Shown here: positions 26,086 to 36,685 of the stretch, piece after piece | Position numbering within the stretch: position 1 is the first letter of the stretch | How the letters are laid out: each line of letters starts with the position of its first letter | Source: Glycine soja | Lineage: Eukaryota; Streptophyta; Magnoliopsida; Fabales; Fabaceae | Assembly: GCF_004193775.1 (NCBI RefSeq) | Contig: NC_041002.1 | Span: 2,281,261 to 2,345,260 of the forward strand | Reading direction: 5' to 3' | Length of the DNA: 64,000 nucleotides | Translations under genes and position numbers: made by a program | Notes under the pieces: model-generated | Told to the model about the DNA's origin: nothing | Databases searched by the model: none | Seen by the model: the letters and a program-made list of their open reading frames with translations, nothing else

Positions 26086-26517
26086 ATGGCGGCGCAGCTA
26101 ATCCGTGATCGAGTAGAGATGGAGTGCCTAGAGGGAGCTTGGGAGACCCTCGAAGGCAACACGAGGTGTCGATTTCGGGGCACCATTCGATTCACGGCTA
26201 CTTCTTTGGTGCATCCAGATGAACCTGCACGGACGCTTCAGCGCACAGTGGAGTGGATACTACCCACGCCTACACCATATCGTCTAGTGGAGCCCGTTCA
26301 AGTGATCGAGGTAACGTCATCCGAGGAAGACCCTGAGGAGGACCTGGAGGAGCTACCTCCTGAGCCTGCTGTGGATGCCCTTGACTTTCTAGAGGGTGAT
26401 GAGGATCCACTTCTTGAGGTGGATTCTCCCGAGGAAGTCATGTCGGCATCTGAGGCAGACTCTACGGAGGATAGTGGCCCGAGGGAGATGGCGATCAGCG
26501 GAGGCTCTTCATCCTAG
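26086..26517 (+). CDS. LTR-embedded acidic ORF, 143 aa
   Basis: The first ATG follows a pyrimidine-rich TTTCTTGTAG stretch that looks like a splice acceptor. The N-terminal half contains MAAQLIRDRVEMECLEGAW and RCRFRGTIRFTATSLVHPDE; the C-terminal half is strongly acidic (SSEEDPEEDLEELPPEP, then a Ser-rich tail). I recognise no domain. The copy in the 3' LTR encodes the same protein. It could be an accessory protein of the retroelement, a captured host fragment, or a chance frame kept intact only because the insertion is recent. Function is unknown. Confidence 0.5.
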   Translation: MAAQLIRDRVEMECLEGAWETLEGNTRCRFRGTIRFTATSLVHPDEPARTLQRTVEWILPTPTPYRLVEPVQVIEVTSSEEDPEEDLEELPPEPAVDALDFLEGDEDPLLEVDSPEEVMSASEADSTEDSGPREMAISGGSSS

Positions 26518-27099
26518 TGGACAACTTTTTGGATTAGTTTTGTATACTTTTTGAGGGTGGGTGTATCTAGGACTAACTGTTAGGTTTACTCTTTTGTTTT
26601 TGTATGGGTAGACCTGATGTATAGGCATTTGATTATTGTATACTTGTGGCTGAAGCCACCACTGTGGATACCTTTGCTCTGGATGACACTATATGTTTTG
26701 TAAAACTCCTATATTTTGGACAGCTTTAAATGATGAATGCATTTATGATCGATCTTGTTATTCGAAAAGAAAGCATTAGCAACTTTATTTGTAAAAGAGT
26801 TTATCGACTGTATTTTATCCTTTTATTTTCACGTGACGACCTAAAGTAATGGCTGGTATATTCTTCCTTTTGAAACAGCAAAATAATTTAGAGAATTATG
26901 AGCGGTAAGAAAGAAATGACTCCGAATAGAGTTGTGAACTGGCCATTCAGGACTTTATAGTGAGGATTTTCCTTCTAAACCTAGTTATGGTGAAAAGAGA
27001 AAGAAATGAAAAAGAAAAAGAAAAAAAAAATTACCATGGTTTTTGTTATTTAAATTATTACTGTTAAACCAGTCATTAATTTAGGGACGCCACAATTGG

Positions 27100-27111
27100 T
27101 GGTATCAGAGC
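27100..27111 (+). other. Primer-binding site (tRNA-iMet)
   Basis: TGGTATCAGAGC is the standard plant retroelement site complementary to the 3' end of initiator methionine tRNA. It lies 5 nt after the LTR terminus. Confidence 0.9.
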
Positions 27112-27385
27112 AAAAGTTGGATTCTAGTGAACCTGTTATGGTCTTGCTGTGTGAATGTTGTGTATCTCTGAAACTTGAGAGTAGGTTTCGGGGAGTGACG
27201 TTAAGTCACACATTGTGTGTATTTGTGCCTTATTGTCTTGAGCATGGATGTGTGACTGATTCATAGGGTTGTTGTGTGTATGAGTATGTATAAAGAGAAG
27301 GATGTAGTTATAACTGTCATAGCCTGTGTGGTACACTCTCTCTTTAGGATTTCTTGGGTGCTAATAGTTTCCCTACAGGATAGGT

Positions 27386-30300
27386 ATGGCGGGACGTGGT
27401 AGGGATCAGAACCGTGATGTCCTTGACCGCATCACCGCTGTGCTGGAAACTCTAGTGCAGGAACGTGATGTGGAGCCGGCGGAGTATCGGGGACTCATGG
27501 CTTTCCGTAAGAACCACCCGCCAAAGTTCAGTGGAGACTATGATCCGGAAGGTGCTAGGTTGTGGTTAGCTGAGACGGAAAAGATTTTCGAGGCGATGGG
27601 TTGCCTTGAGGAGCATAAGGTTCTTTATGCGACATTTATGCTCCAAGGGGAGGCTGAGAATTGGTGGAAGTTCGTGAAGCCTTCGTTTGTTGCACCTGGA
27701 GGCGTGATTCCTTGGAATGCTTTCAAGGACAAGTTCTTGGAGAATTACTTCCCGCGAGATCTCAGGAAGCGGAAGGCGAGGGAATTTCTGGATTTGAAGC
27801 AAGGAAACATGTCTGTTGGGGAGTACACGGCTAAGTTTAATGAGCTTCTGCAGTATTGGCCTCAATACCAAGATGCTCGGAATGAGGAAGATTTATGTGC
27901 TCAGTTTGAGAATGGGCTTCGGTTGGAGATCCAACAGGCGGTTAGTTATATGCAGATTACGGATTTTAATCAGTTGGTGACAAAGTGCAGGATTTTTGAG
28001 GACAAGATGAAGGAGAGGCAAGCTAGAGGTGTTGGAGGACCTCAGAGAAACCATCCTTTCAGGGGAAATGGTAACAAGAGGATGAAGCCGTATGCTAGCA
28101 ACAAGGGGAAGCAACCTATGGCTACCTCCAACATGAGCCAGTCAAGGGGGACTGGGGTACAATGCTTTCAGTGTGGAGGACCGCATCTTAAGAGGAATTG
28201 CCCACAGCTCCAGCAGACACAGGAGAGCCGTTGCTATGTTTGTGGCAAGGTGGGCCATTATGCTCGAGAGTGTAGGGTGACCGGGAGGCCAACAGTGACG
28301 GCCAATTCTAACACCGTCAATCGTGGACCCACTAATTCCACAAGGAGCGGTAATGTTAGCAACAACAACACTAGTGGTGGAAGACCAAAAGTACCCTCTC
28401 GGGTATTTGCTATGAGTGGTTCAGAAGCGGCTGCCTCCGACGATTTGATACGGGGTAAGTGTTTGATTGCTGATAAACTACTAGATGTACTTTATGATTC
28501 AGGTGCCACGCATTCTTTCATATCTCATGCATGTGTAGAGAGGTTGGGGTTATGTGCGACGGAGTTGCCATATGACATGGTGGTGTCTACTCCGACGAGC
28601 GAGCCTGTAACCACCTCTCGGGTGTGTTTGAAGTGTCCCATAATTGTTGAGGGTCGATCTTTTATGGCGGACTTGATTTGCCTACCTTTAGCTCATCTAG
28701 ATGTGATCTTGGGGATGGATTGGTTATCTACTAACCATATCTTTCTAGACTGTAAGGAGAAGATGCTAGTGTTTGGTGGAGATGTAGTTCCAAGTGAACC
28801 ATTGAAAGGGGATGCGGCCAACGAAGGAACGGGGGATGTTCGAACTTACATGGTGTTGTTCTCTATGTATGTGGAAGAGGACGCTGAAGTTAGTTGTATA
28901 CCGGTGGTGTCAGAATTTCCAGAAGTTTTTCCGGATGATGTTTGTGAATTGCCACCTGAGAGAGAAGTGGAATTCATTATTGACTTGGTGCCTGGGGCGA
29001 ATCCAGTGTCGATTGCGCCTTATAGAATGTCTCCGGTAGAACTAGCAGAGGTGAAGGCACAAGTACAGGATCTTTTGAGCAAACAATTTGTTCGTCCAAG
29101 CGCATCACCGTGGGGAGCGCCGGTCTTGTTGGTTAAAAAGAAGGATGGAAGTATGAGAATGTGTGTAGACTACCGGCAGTTAAACAAGGTCACTATCAAG
29201 AACAAATATCCTCTACCAAGGATAGATGATTTGATTGACCAATTGAGGGGAGCGACGGTATTTTCGAAGATCGATCTGCGATCTGGGTATCATCAAATCC
29301 GAGTTAAGAAGGAAGATATCCCAAAGACTGCGTTTCGGACTCGGTATGAGCACTACGAGTATTTAGTCATGCCATTTGGAGTGACTAATGCTCCGGCTAT
29401 TTTCATGGACTATATGAACCGTATATTCCATGATTACTTGGATCAGTTCGTGGTTGTGTTCATTGATGATATCCTAGTGTATTCGAGGAATAAGGAGGAG
29501 CATGAGAAGCACTTGAGGATTGTGTTGCATATCCTGAGGGATAGGAAGTTGTTCGCCAAATTGTCGAAATGTGAATTTTGGTTGGAGAAAGTGCAGTTCT
29601 TGGGGCACGTGATTTCTAAGGACAGGGTTGCGGTAGATCCGAATAAGGTGGAGTCGGTTATGGAGTGGCAACAACCGACAACTCCAACGGAGGTTCGAAG
29701 TTTCTTGGGGTTAGCTGGTTATTATAGAAAATTCATTGAAGGATTTTCTAAATTGGCATTGCCTCTAACTAAGTTGACTCGTAAGAATGAGAGGTTTGTT
29801 TGGAATGAGAAGTGTGATCAAAGTTTCCAAGAGTTGAAGAGGCGGTTGACGACAGCTCCAGTGTTAATTTTGCCTGACCCTAAGAGATCATTTGAAGTGT
29901 ATTGCGATGCAAGCGGGCAAGGCTTGGGATGTGTGTTGATGCAAGAGGGAAAAGTAGTGGCTTATGCTTCACGTCAATTACGTCCTCATGAAGTTAACTA
30001 TCCGACTCATGACTTGGAACTAGCAGCGGTGGTCTTTGCTTTAAAGATTTGGAGGCATTATTTGTACGGTACTCGTTTTGAAGTTTTCAGTGATCACAAG
30101 AGTCTCAAATACTTGTTCGATCAGAAGGAACTCAATATGAGGCAACGAAGATGGATGGAGTTCCTCAAGGATTATGATTTTGGACTTTCCTACCATCCAG
30201 GAAAGGCTAATGTAGTAGCCGATGCGCTAAGCCGGAAATCCTTACATGTTGCGACTATGATGAGTTTGGAGCAGAGATTGATAGAGGAGTTCCGAGATCT

Positions 30301-31792
30301 GAATCTAGCAATCGAGGTGCGACCCAAGAGCTTATTTGTGGGAGCGTTGCAGATTACCAATGAATTCGTAGATCACATACGTGAGGCTCAAGAGAGCGAC
30401 CCGTTTCTACAAGGCAAGGTGTTAGATGTAATGGGGGATAAGGATGTGGAGTTTGAGAAGGACACAACCGGGTTAATTAGATTCAAGGGGAGGATATGTG
30501 TGCCATCTTTAGATGATTTGAGAGTTAAGATCTTGGAAAAAGCTCATAAAAGTCGTCTTAGTTTCCATCCAGGAATGACTAAGATGTACCAAGATTTGAA
30601 GAGAAGTTTTTGGTGGCATGGCATGAAGAAAGATGTAGCTGAATATGTAGCAAGATGCTTGACATGTCAAAAGGCTAAGGCTGAGCACCAGCGACCATCA
30701 GGAGAATTGAAGCCATTGGAAATTCCGGAATGGAAATGGGGGAGCATATCTATGGATTTTGTATCTAGTTTACCCAAGACTAGTCGTGGACATGATGCTG
30801 TGTGGGTCATAGTAGATCAACTCACCAAATCTGCTCATTTTATCCCAGTGAATATGAAGTATAGAATGGAGAAGCTAGTGGAGTTGTACATCAAGGAAGT
30901 AGTAAGGTTGCATGGAATTCCTTCTAGTATTGTATCTGACAGGGATCCGAGGTTCACTTCGCGATTTTGGACGAGTCTACATGAAGCCTTGGGGACAAAG
31001 CTGAAGCTTAGTTCAGCTTATCATCCTCAAACAGATGGTCAGACTGAACGAACCATTCAGACTCTAGAGGATCTACTTCGGGCGTGTATTATAGAGCAAC
31101 AGGGTAGCTGGATGGATTGTTTGCCATTGATTGAGTTTACTTACAACAATAGCTACCAAGCCAGTATTGGTATGGCTCCTTTTGAAGCTCTATATGGAAG
31201 GAAGTGCAAAACTCCTATTTGTTGGTATGATGATGGAGAAGCAGTATTTCTTGGACCTGAAATGCTACAACAGATTAACGAACAAGTGAAGTTGATTCGA
31301 GAGAAGATAAAAGCATCTCAGGATAGGCAGAAGAGCTATTATGATAGAAGGAGGAAGCCACTAGATTTTCAGGAAGGGGAACATGTGTTTTTGAAGGTTT
31401 CTCCCATAACCGGGGTCGGAAGAGCTCTTAAGGCCAGGAAGTTGACACCCAAGTATCTAGGTCCGTATTAGATTTTGAAGAAGATTGGGCCTGTAGCTTA
31501 TCATATCGCCTTACCTCCGAGTTTATCGAATTTGCACCCTGTGTTTCATGTCTCTCAACTGAGACGGTACAACCCAGATCCATCACATATACTTGCAATG
31601 GACGAGGTACAGGTGAAGGATAACCTCACATACAAAGCACAACCTCAGAAGATCACTGACCGAAGAATGAAGTCGTTGAGAGGAAAGGAGATCTCATTGG
31701 TGAAGGTGCAGTGGGGAACCGATGAGGGTGATTCTACATGGGAGTTGGAGGATAGAATGAGAGAATTGTACCCAAGCTTGTTCATCGAGTAG
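27386..31792 (+). pseudogene. Gypsy gag-pol polyprotein with one internal stop
   Basis: A single frame of 1,361 codons runs from ATG 27,386 to TAG 31,469-31,471, then the same frame continues to 31,792. Gag domain ~75-170; two zinc knuckles ([13 protein letters not shown] ~260, a CX2CX3HX4C variant, and [14 protein letters not shown] ~283, canonical). Protease DSGATHS ~371; reverse transcriptase ~560-740 with FIDD ~692; RNase H from ~838 ([10 protein letters not shown]). Integrase: zinc region ~1053-1095, then a D,D,E core with D near 1123 and E near 1220. After the stop, a chromodomain-like tail (KVQWGTDEGDSTWELEDRM) remains in frame. So only the last ~107 residues are cut off; all catalytic centres upstream are intact. 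The product of this copy would lack the targeting tail. Confidence 0.93.
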
Positions 31793-31815
31793 TTAATTTC
31801 GGGGACGAAATTCCT

Positions 31816-31831
31816 AAAAGGGTGGGAGTAT
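31816..31831 (+). other. Polypurine tract
   Basis: A purine-rich run (aaaagggtgggag) directly precedes the 3' LTR start, as expected for plus-strand priming. Confidence 0.7.
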
Positions 31832-31886
31832 TGTAACATCCTGGAAATTTCTACCCGGAATTTTTGGAAACGATGTATTTTGAATG

Positions 31887-31951
<65 letters not shown>

Positions 31952-34257
31952 TATTCAGTGTATATGCATATATGTTCTTGGTAAGGGTAGGAATAGTAGG
32001 GGCAAGATACGCGGGTTAGACTAATTAAGGAAGAGAAATCCATAACTGGGAGGTTATGGGTTAATTCTTAATTAATTAGTTAAAAATCATTGTTTTGCGT
32101 GCGACTTAAAATTTAACGAAACCAACCTCTGAACCACGCTCGGGGTTTTATTCTGAGCGTTTTGATATATATATATTGCTTGCTTTCGAAAACTGGCCCC
32201 GGCGGACGCAGAGAAACGCGAGAAACTGGAATCAGAGAAACAGCATGCAAACCGAGGCAGGATTTTAGCGTTTCAAAGGTCAGATTTTTCTCACTTTTGT
32301 GACTGAGTATGGGTCACAGTCAAAAAGAGAAAGTGGGCCCTTTTTTTTTGCTCCAATCAAATAGGGACATGTGGCAGAGCTTGAATAAAATAATGGAAAA
32401 AGGGAAAACCCTTTTTATTTAAAAACCACAAAGATTTTCTCTCTCTTCACTCAGCCCCCACACTTTTTCAGACAGCTCTCTCTCTCCCTCACGTTGCCAT
32501 TTTCTCCTCCCTCATTCTCCATTGAAACCCCAACAAAGCTCCAACCTTTGGTGCTCATTTATGCTCCAAATCGTGAAAGGAGAGCATTTTTGGAGTCGTG
32601 AAGTGCGTGGCTACGAGTGGGACTTCGAAATTTCAGGTTTGGGTGGACTTCTTTCTCTCTTAAATTTCGTGGGTATAGGGTTTTGGGAGATATGATGGGT
32701 GGTTTTGTTAGTTTTCTGCTGTGTGATGATTATTTGTGAAGGCATTTGCTGAAAACTTGTTGAAATTGCCATGTTTGGATGAGTTAGACATACCCATTCT
32801 GTTTTAGGGTTTTTGTGATGATGTTTGTGATGTTTATATGCTGAAATTGCTGATGGAAAACTGTTAGAGATGAAGGGTAGAACTAACCTAGGGTTAGAAA
32901 GTGAGAATGTGATGTTATGAGTGGAAAAAGAGTGAGACTTTGAGAGTTGGAAGGCTAAGTCTGAATTCTGTGGTAAATGGAGGTTAAAGTGAGTTAATAC
33001 TAGCTTGAAATGTCATTTAGGACATGTGAGAAAGGTTAGGCTGAGCTAGAGAGAAAAACAAATGACCAAAGTGAACCAAGAGCCATTTATAGGGCAAAAT
33101 TGGGTGTTGAAGAGTCAAATTTTGATTTGGTGGAATTTTAGGTGTAAATCCAGTTTGGGCAAGTTTAGATTGATGTTATGGACTTGTGTGAGGTGAGAGT
33201 TTGCTTCAAATTTACCTCATTCTAAATTTCACCTTTCAAACCTAGAAAAGTCATTGAATTGAGGGGTTTTGGACACCTAGATTTTGTGTTGCTGTGGTTT
33301 GAAGCTTGGCTTTGGTTTAGACATGTTTGGTACATGATTTGGGACTTGTAGGATTTGATTTGAGCAAGATTGGATGAGGGGAAGTGTGATTTTCGAAATC
33401 TGCACTTATGCAGAATTTTGCTGTCAAAATAGGTGCAGCAGGATTTTAGCTTGGTGCAGAAAATGCTTGTGTGTGGTTGGTTGTGGAAAGAGTAGTACAG
33501 AATGAGTTCTGGATGTTTCCTAGTAGATCCCAACGGTCAAAATGTAGGCTTATGCACTATAGACTTCCAGTAAAATTTTGGAGTCGATCCAACGGTTAAC
33601 GGTTTGGATCAAAGGAATTGTTACTGTGGTCTTTAAGTGAGAAAAGCTGTGATTTTGGTTGATGTGTTGAGCAGAGTTTTCTGCCTTTGCTCTGTTTTGC
33701 TTGGCTGTGATAGCTTATGCTGTTTGAATGTTGTTTTGCTTGGATGTTGTGGAAGCTTGGGAGGATTGATGGGGACCCGGTGTTGAGAGAAACGAGGATA
33801 TGAGCTACGTGGGAGTACGTGAGCTCAGTTGGAGGTGGGCAACAGGGGATGGTGGGTTTATGCGCGCATTGTGGATGTGGAAAACTTGTTGTGCACCATC
33901 GCCCGATCGCCACCTAGTACCACATGTGATGGGTACCCCATAATCCTACAAGCTTGAGATGAGGAAGTGTTGAAGGGTGAAACTTCCTGCTTTTATTGTT
34001 GACCACAGAGTGGTACCTGGAGATATGTCGCGGGGGTCAGGAGACCTTGGGGACGTCAGGTGGGGTGCTATTGCCCAAAACCAAGCTTGACCAATCCCGA
34101 CCCAACCCGGGCATAGTCGGTCAGTGAGAACCTGTGATGTACCTAAGCAGGCGAGCTCCTGGCAGTCAACAGATAAAAGGAAAACAAGACCACAAAGCAA
34201 GGAGGCTTATGGTGGCTGGCCAGCTGTGAATTTTGTGTAATATGTGGATTGTGGCCT

Positions 34258-34582
34258 CTGGTAATCGATTACTAAGGGTGGGTAATCGATTACAAGGCTT
34301 AAAATTGAAGACAGGAGGCTAAGATGGTCTCTGGTAATCGATTACCAAGGGGTGTAATCGATTACCAGGCTTGAAAACGAAGTCAGGAAACTTAGGGAGC
34401 CTCTGGTAATCGATTACCAGCCTGTGTAATCGATTACACAGAGGAATGGGTCACTGGTAATCGATTACCAGGCATGTGTAATCGATTACACAGTGTATTA
34501 TTGCATATTTCATGTCCTGAGGCTGTGTAATTCAAGTTTAGCCTCTGGTAATCGATTACCAAGGCTGTGTAATCGATTACCA
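34258..34582 (+). repeat. Cluster of ten TAATCGATTA palindromes (3' LTR)
   Basis: Same arrangement as in the 5' LTR; all ten palindrome cores are conserved. Confidence 0.9.
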
Positions 34583-34705
34583 GAGATGGAAAGCCTTAAA
34601 ATACCCCTTTTACTTGCATGTAGTGGTTATGAGACATATGGTGTGCAGTGCAGTTAGATTCTTGTGAAAGAGTCTACCCCTTTCTCTTCTTTCTTGTAGA
34701 TCGTG

Positions 34706-35137
34706 ATGGCGGCGCAGCTAATCCGTGATCGAGTAGAGATGGAGTGCCTAGAGGGAGCTTGGGAGACCCTCGAAGGCAACACGAGGTGTCGATTTCGGGG
34801 CACCATTCGATTCACGGCTACTTCTTTGGTGCATCCAGATGAACCTGCACGGACGCTTCAGCGCACAGTGGAGTGGATACTACCCACGCCTACACCATAT
34901 CGTCTAGTGGAGCCCGTTCAAGTGATCGAGGTAACGTCATCCGAGGAAGACCCTGAGGAGGACCTGGAGGAGCTACCTCCTGAGCCTGCTGTGGATGCCC
35001 TTGACTTTCTAGAGGGTGATGAGGATCCACTTCTTGAGGTGGATTCTCCCGAGGAAGTCATGTCGGCATCTGAGGCAGACTCTACGGAGGATAGTGGCCC
35101 GAGGGAGATGGCGATCAGCGGAGGCTCTTCATCCTAG
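34706..35137 (+). CDS. LTR-embedded acidic ORF, 143 aa (second copy)
   Basis: This encodes the same 143-aa protein as 26,086-26,517 with no amino-acid change that I can see. It lies inside the 3' LTR, before the truncation point. Function is unknown. Confidence 0.5.
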   Translation: MAAQLIRDRVEMECLEGAWETLEGNTRCRFRGTIRFTATSLVHPDEPARTLQRTVEWILPTPTPYRLVEPVQVIEVTSSEEDPEEDLEELPPEPAVDALDFLEGDEDPLLEVDSPEEVMSASEADSTEDSGPREMAISGGSSS

Positions 35138-35264
35138 TGGACAACTTTTTGGATTAGTTTTGTATACTTTTTGAGGGTGGGTGTATCTAGGACTAACTGT
35201 TAGGTTTACTCTTTTGTTTTTGTATGGGTAGACCTGATGTATAGGCATTTGATTATTGTATACT

Positions 35265-35432
35265 AACTGTTAGGTTTAACTCAAATTACTTGGCCAAACC
35301 TTTGCTAAATCAATTAGGAATTCCCTTCCTAAAATACTAGTAATCATCTTGATGTTGCGGCTTGTATTCTTGAATCATTTGCATCAAATCATCATGATCA
35401 TCATCAAAACATCAAAGTCATTTGCTTCTACA
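35265..35432 (+). mobile_element. Solo LTR, right portion
   Basis: After a short filler-like stretch (35,265-35,278) that copies LTR sequence, the sequence continues to CA at 35,432 and TTTTC at 35,433-35,437. It pairs with the left portion at 22,760-23,248. Confidence 0.65.
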
Positions 35433-35437
35433 TTTTC

Positions 35438-36685
35438 GAACGACATTGACCAATGTTATTTTTAGCCAACGTTGGCCTAAAAAATCCTAGCAGACATTAA
35501 CAAAAAAATCTATCCAATATCAACTAAAAAATAGCTTAGTCGATGCAGACCAATAGAACCTACCTGATGTCGGCTGAAAAACATCATTGGTCAACGTTGG
35601 CCGAAAACTCTCTAGTCGAAGTTTGCTAAAAAATAGCTTTGACCAATGTCGGACAAAAACCTTATCCAACATCAATTATAAAATAGCCTTGACTGATATT
35701 GGCTAAAAAATAGTTCTGATCGATGTCGACCGAAAAAACTCTAGTGGATGTCGACTGTAAGAACCTAGTCGATGTCGAGTAAAAATAATCATGCCCGATG
35801 TTGGTCAAAAATACCTAATTGGTGTTAGCAGAAAAAACCCTAGCCAACATCAACAAAAAAACTTAGCTAATGTAGTTAAGAAATAGCTCTGGTCGATGTT
35901 AGCTAAAAAACTATAGTCGATGTCAGTAAAAAAAATTCTAACCGACGTCGACAAAGAAAATCTAGTTGACATAAGTCAAAACACCTTAGCTAACATCAAC
36001 TAAAAAATAACCCTAGCCAATATTGGCTAAAAAATAACTTTGGCTGATGTTAGCTGAAAAAATCTAGCTAATGTCGGCTAAAAAATCCTAACAGGTGTCT
36101 ACTCAAAAGTTAGTCATGACCGATGTCAGTAGAACAAATCTAGCCAATATCAGCAAAAAAAATCATTGGTCAACATCAGCTGAAAAAACCTTGATGACAA
36201 CGGTCAAAATTTTTTTTTGACCGACATTAGCAAAAATTTCCCATGATTAATGTCAGTGAGAAAATAACCCTGACCAACATCATCTAAAAAAAATCTTAGC
36301 CGATATCGGTAAAAAATAGTTTTGGTTGACATCATACAAAAAAATTGATCGAAAAAATCTTGGCCAACGTCAGTGAAAAACAACTTATGTCGATATCGGC
36401 AGTAAAAACTTTGATCACCCGTAGTTGTGAGTGTTGAGCGAGAAAGAGTCGCGAGCAAAAACATGAGTTAGAGTGAGCATCTCCAAAAAAAGAATTTCAA
36501 ATTTTATATTTTTAGAAAATTTGAAATCTCACTATTTTAGTCAATCAAAATGATTCATAAAAATATAAAAAATTAAATCTTCTTTCAAATACTCTATCCA
36601 AATAAATTATTTTATCATGAATCATTTTAAATTTCTTAAAAAAATAAATTTTTCTATTAAATTTGTCCATCCAAACACACTATAA
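35438..36685 (-). mobile_element. Right arm of foldback-like element, 26-bp tandem array
   Basis: 35,440-36,420 is a degenerate tandem array of roughly 38 units of ~26 bp (cgatgtcggctaaaaaa followed by ctctag or agctctga). The outer ~270 bp is AT-rich and, read on the minus strand, begins gtgtttggatggacaaattt, resembling the start of the left arm. Orientation is opposite to the left arm. The right array is about four times longer than the left, as if it had expanded or the left had been lost. Confidence 0.55.

Larger units (their letters stand above)
23249..27094 (+). repeat. 5' LTR of the gypsy element
   Basis: It starts TGTAACATCC and ends GCCACA, just upstream of the PBS. At ~3.85 kb it is unusually long. 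It contains a (TA)n tract (23,306-23,330), a cluster of ten TAATCGATTA palindromes (25,642-25,960) and a 143-codon ORF (26,086-26,517). Confidence 0.9.
23249..35264 (+). mobile_element. Ty3/gypsy chromovirus, Tekay/Del-like, ~12 kb
   Basis: Order: 5' LTR (23,249-27,094), PBS matching initiator Met tRNA (TGGTATCAGAGC at 27,100-27,111), one gag-pol frame, purine-rich tract just before 31,832, then 3' LTR (31,832-35,264). Domain order PR-RT-RNaseH-INT plus a C-terminal chromodomain-like tail places it among chromoviruses. The LTR copies are almost identical, so insertion was recent. The 3' LTR lacks its last ~830 or fewer bases (about 450-bp estimate by alignment), ending in an aberrant junction, so no right target duplication can be read. 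An in-frame TAG interrupts pol near its end. Confidence 0.92.
31832..35264 (+). repeat. 3' LTR, right-truncated
   Basis: It is nearly identical to 23,249-26,644. By eye I found about ten single-base differences plus a longer (TA)n tract (31,889-31,947, 59 nt, against 25 nt). Similarity stops after 35,264, so the last ~450 bp of the LTR are missing. Confidence 0.9.
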
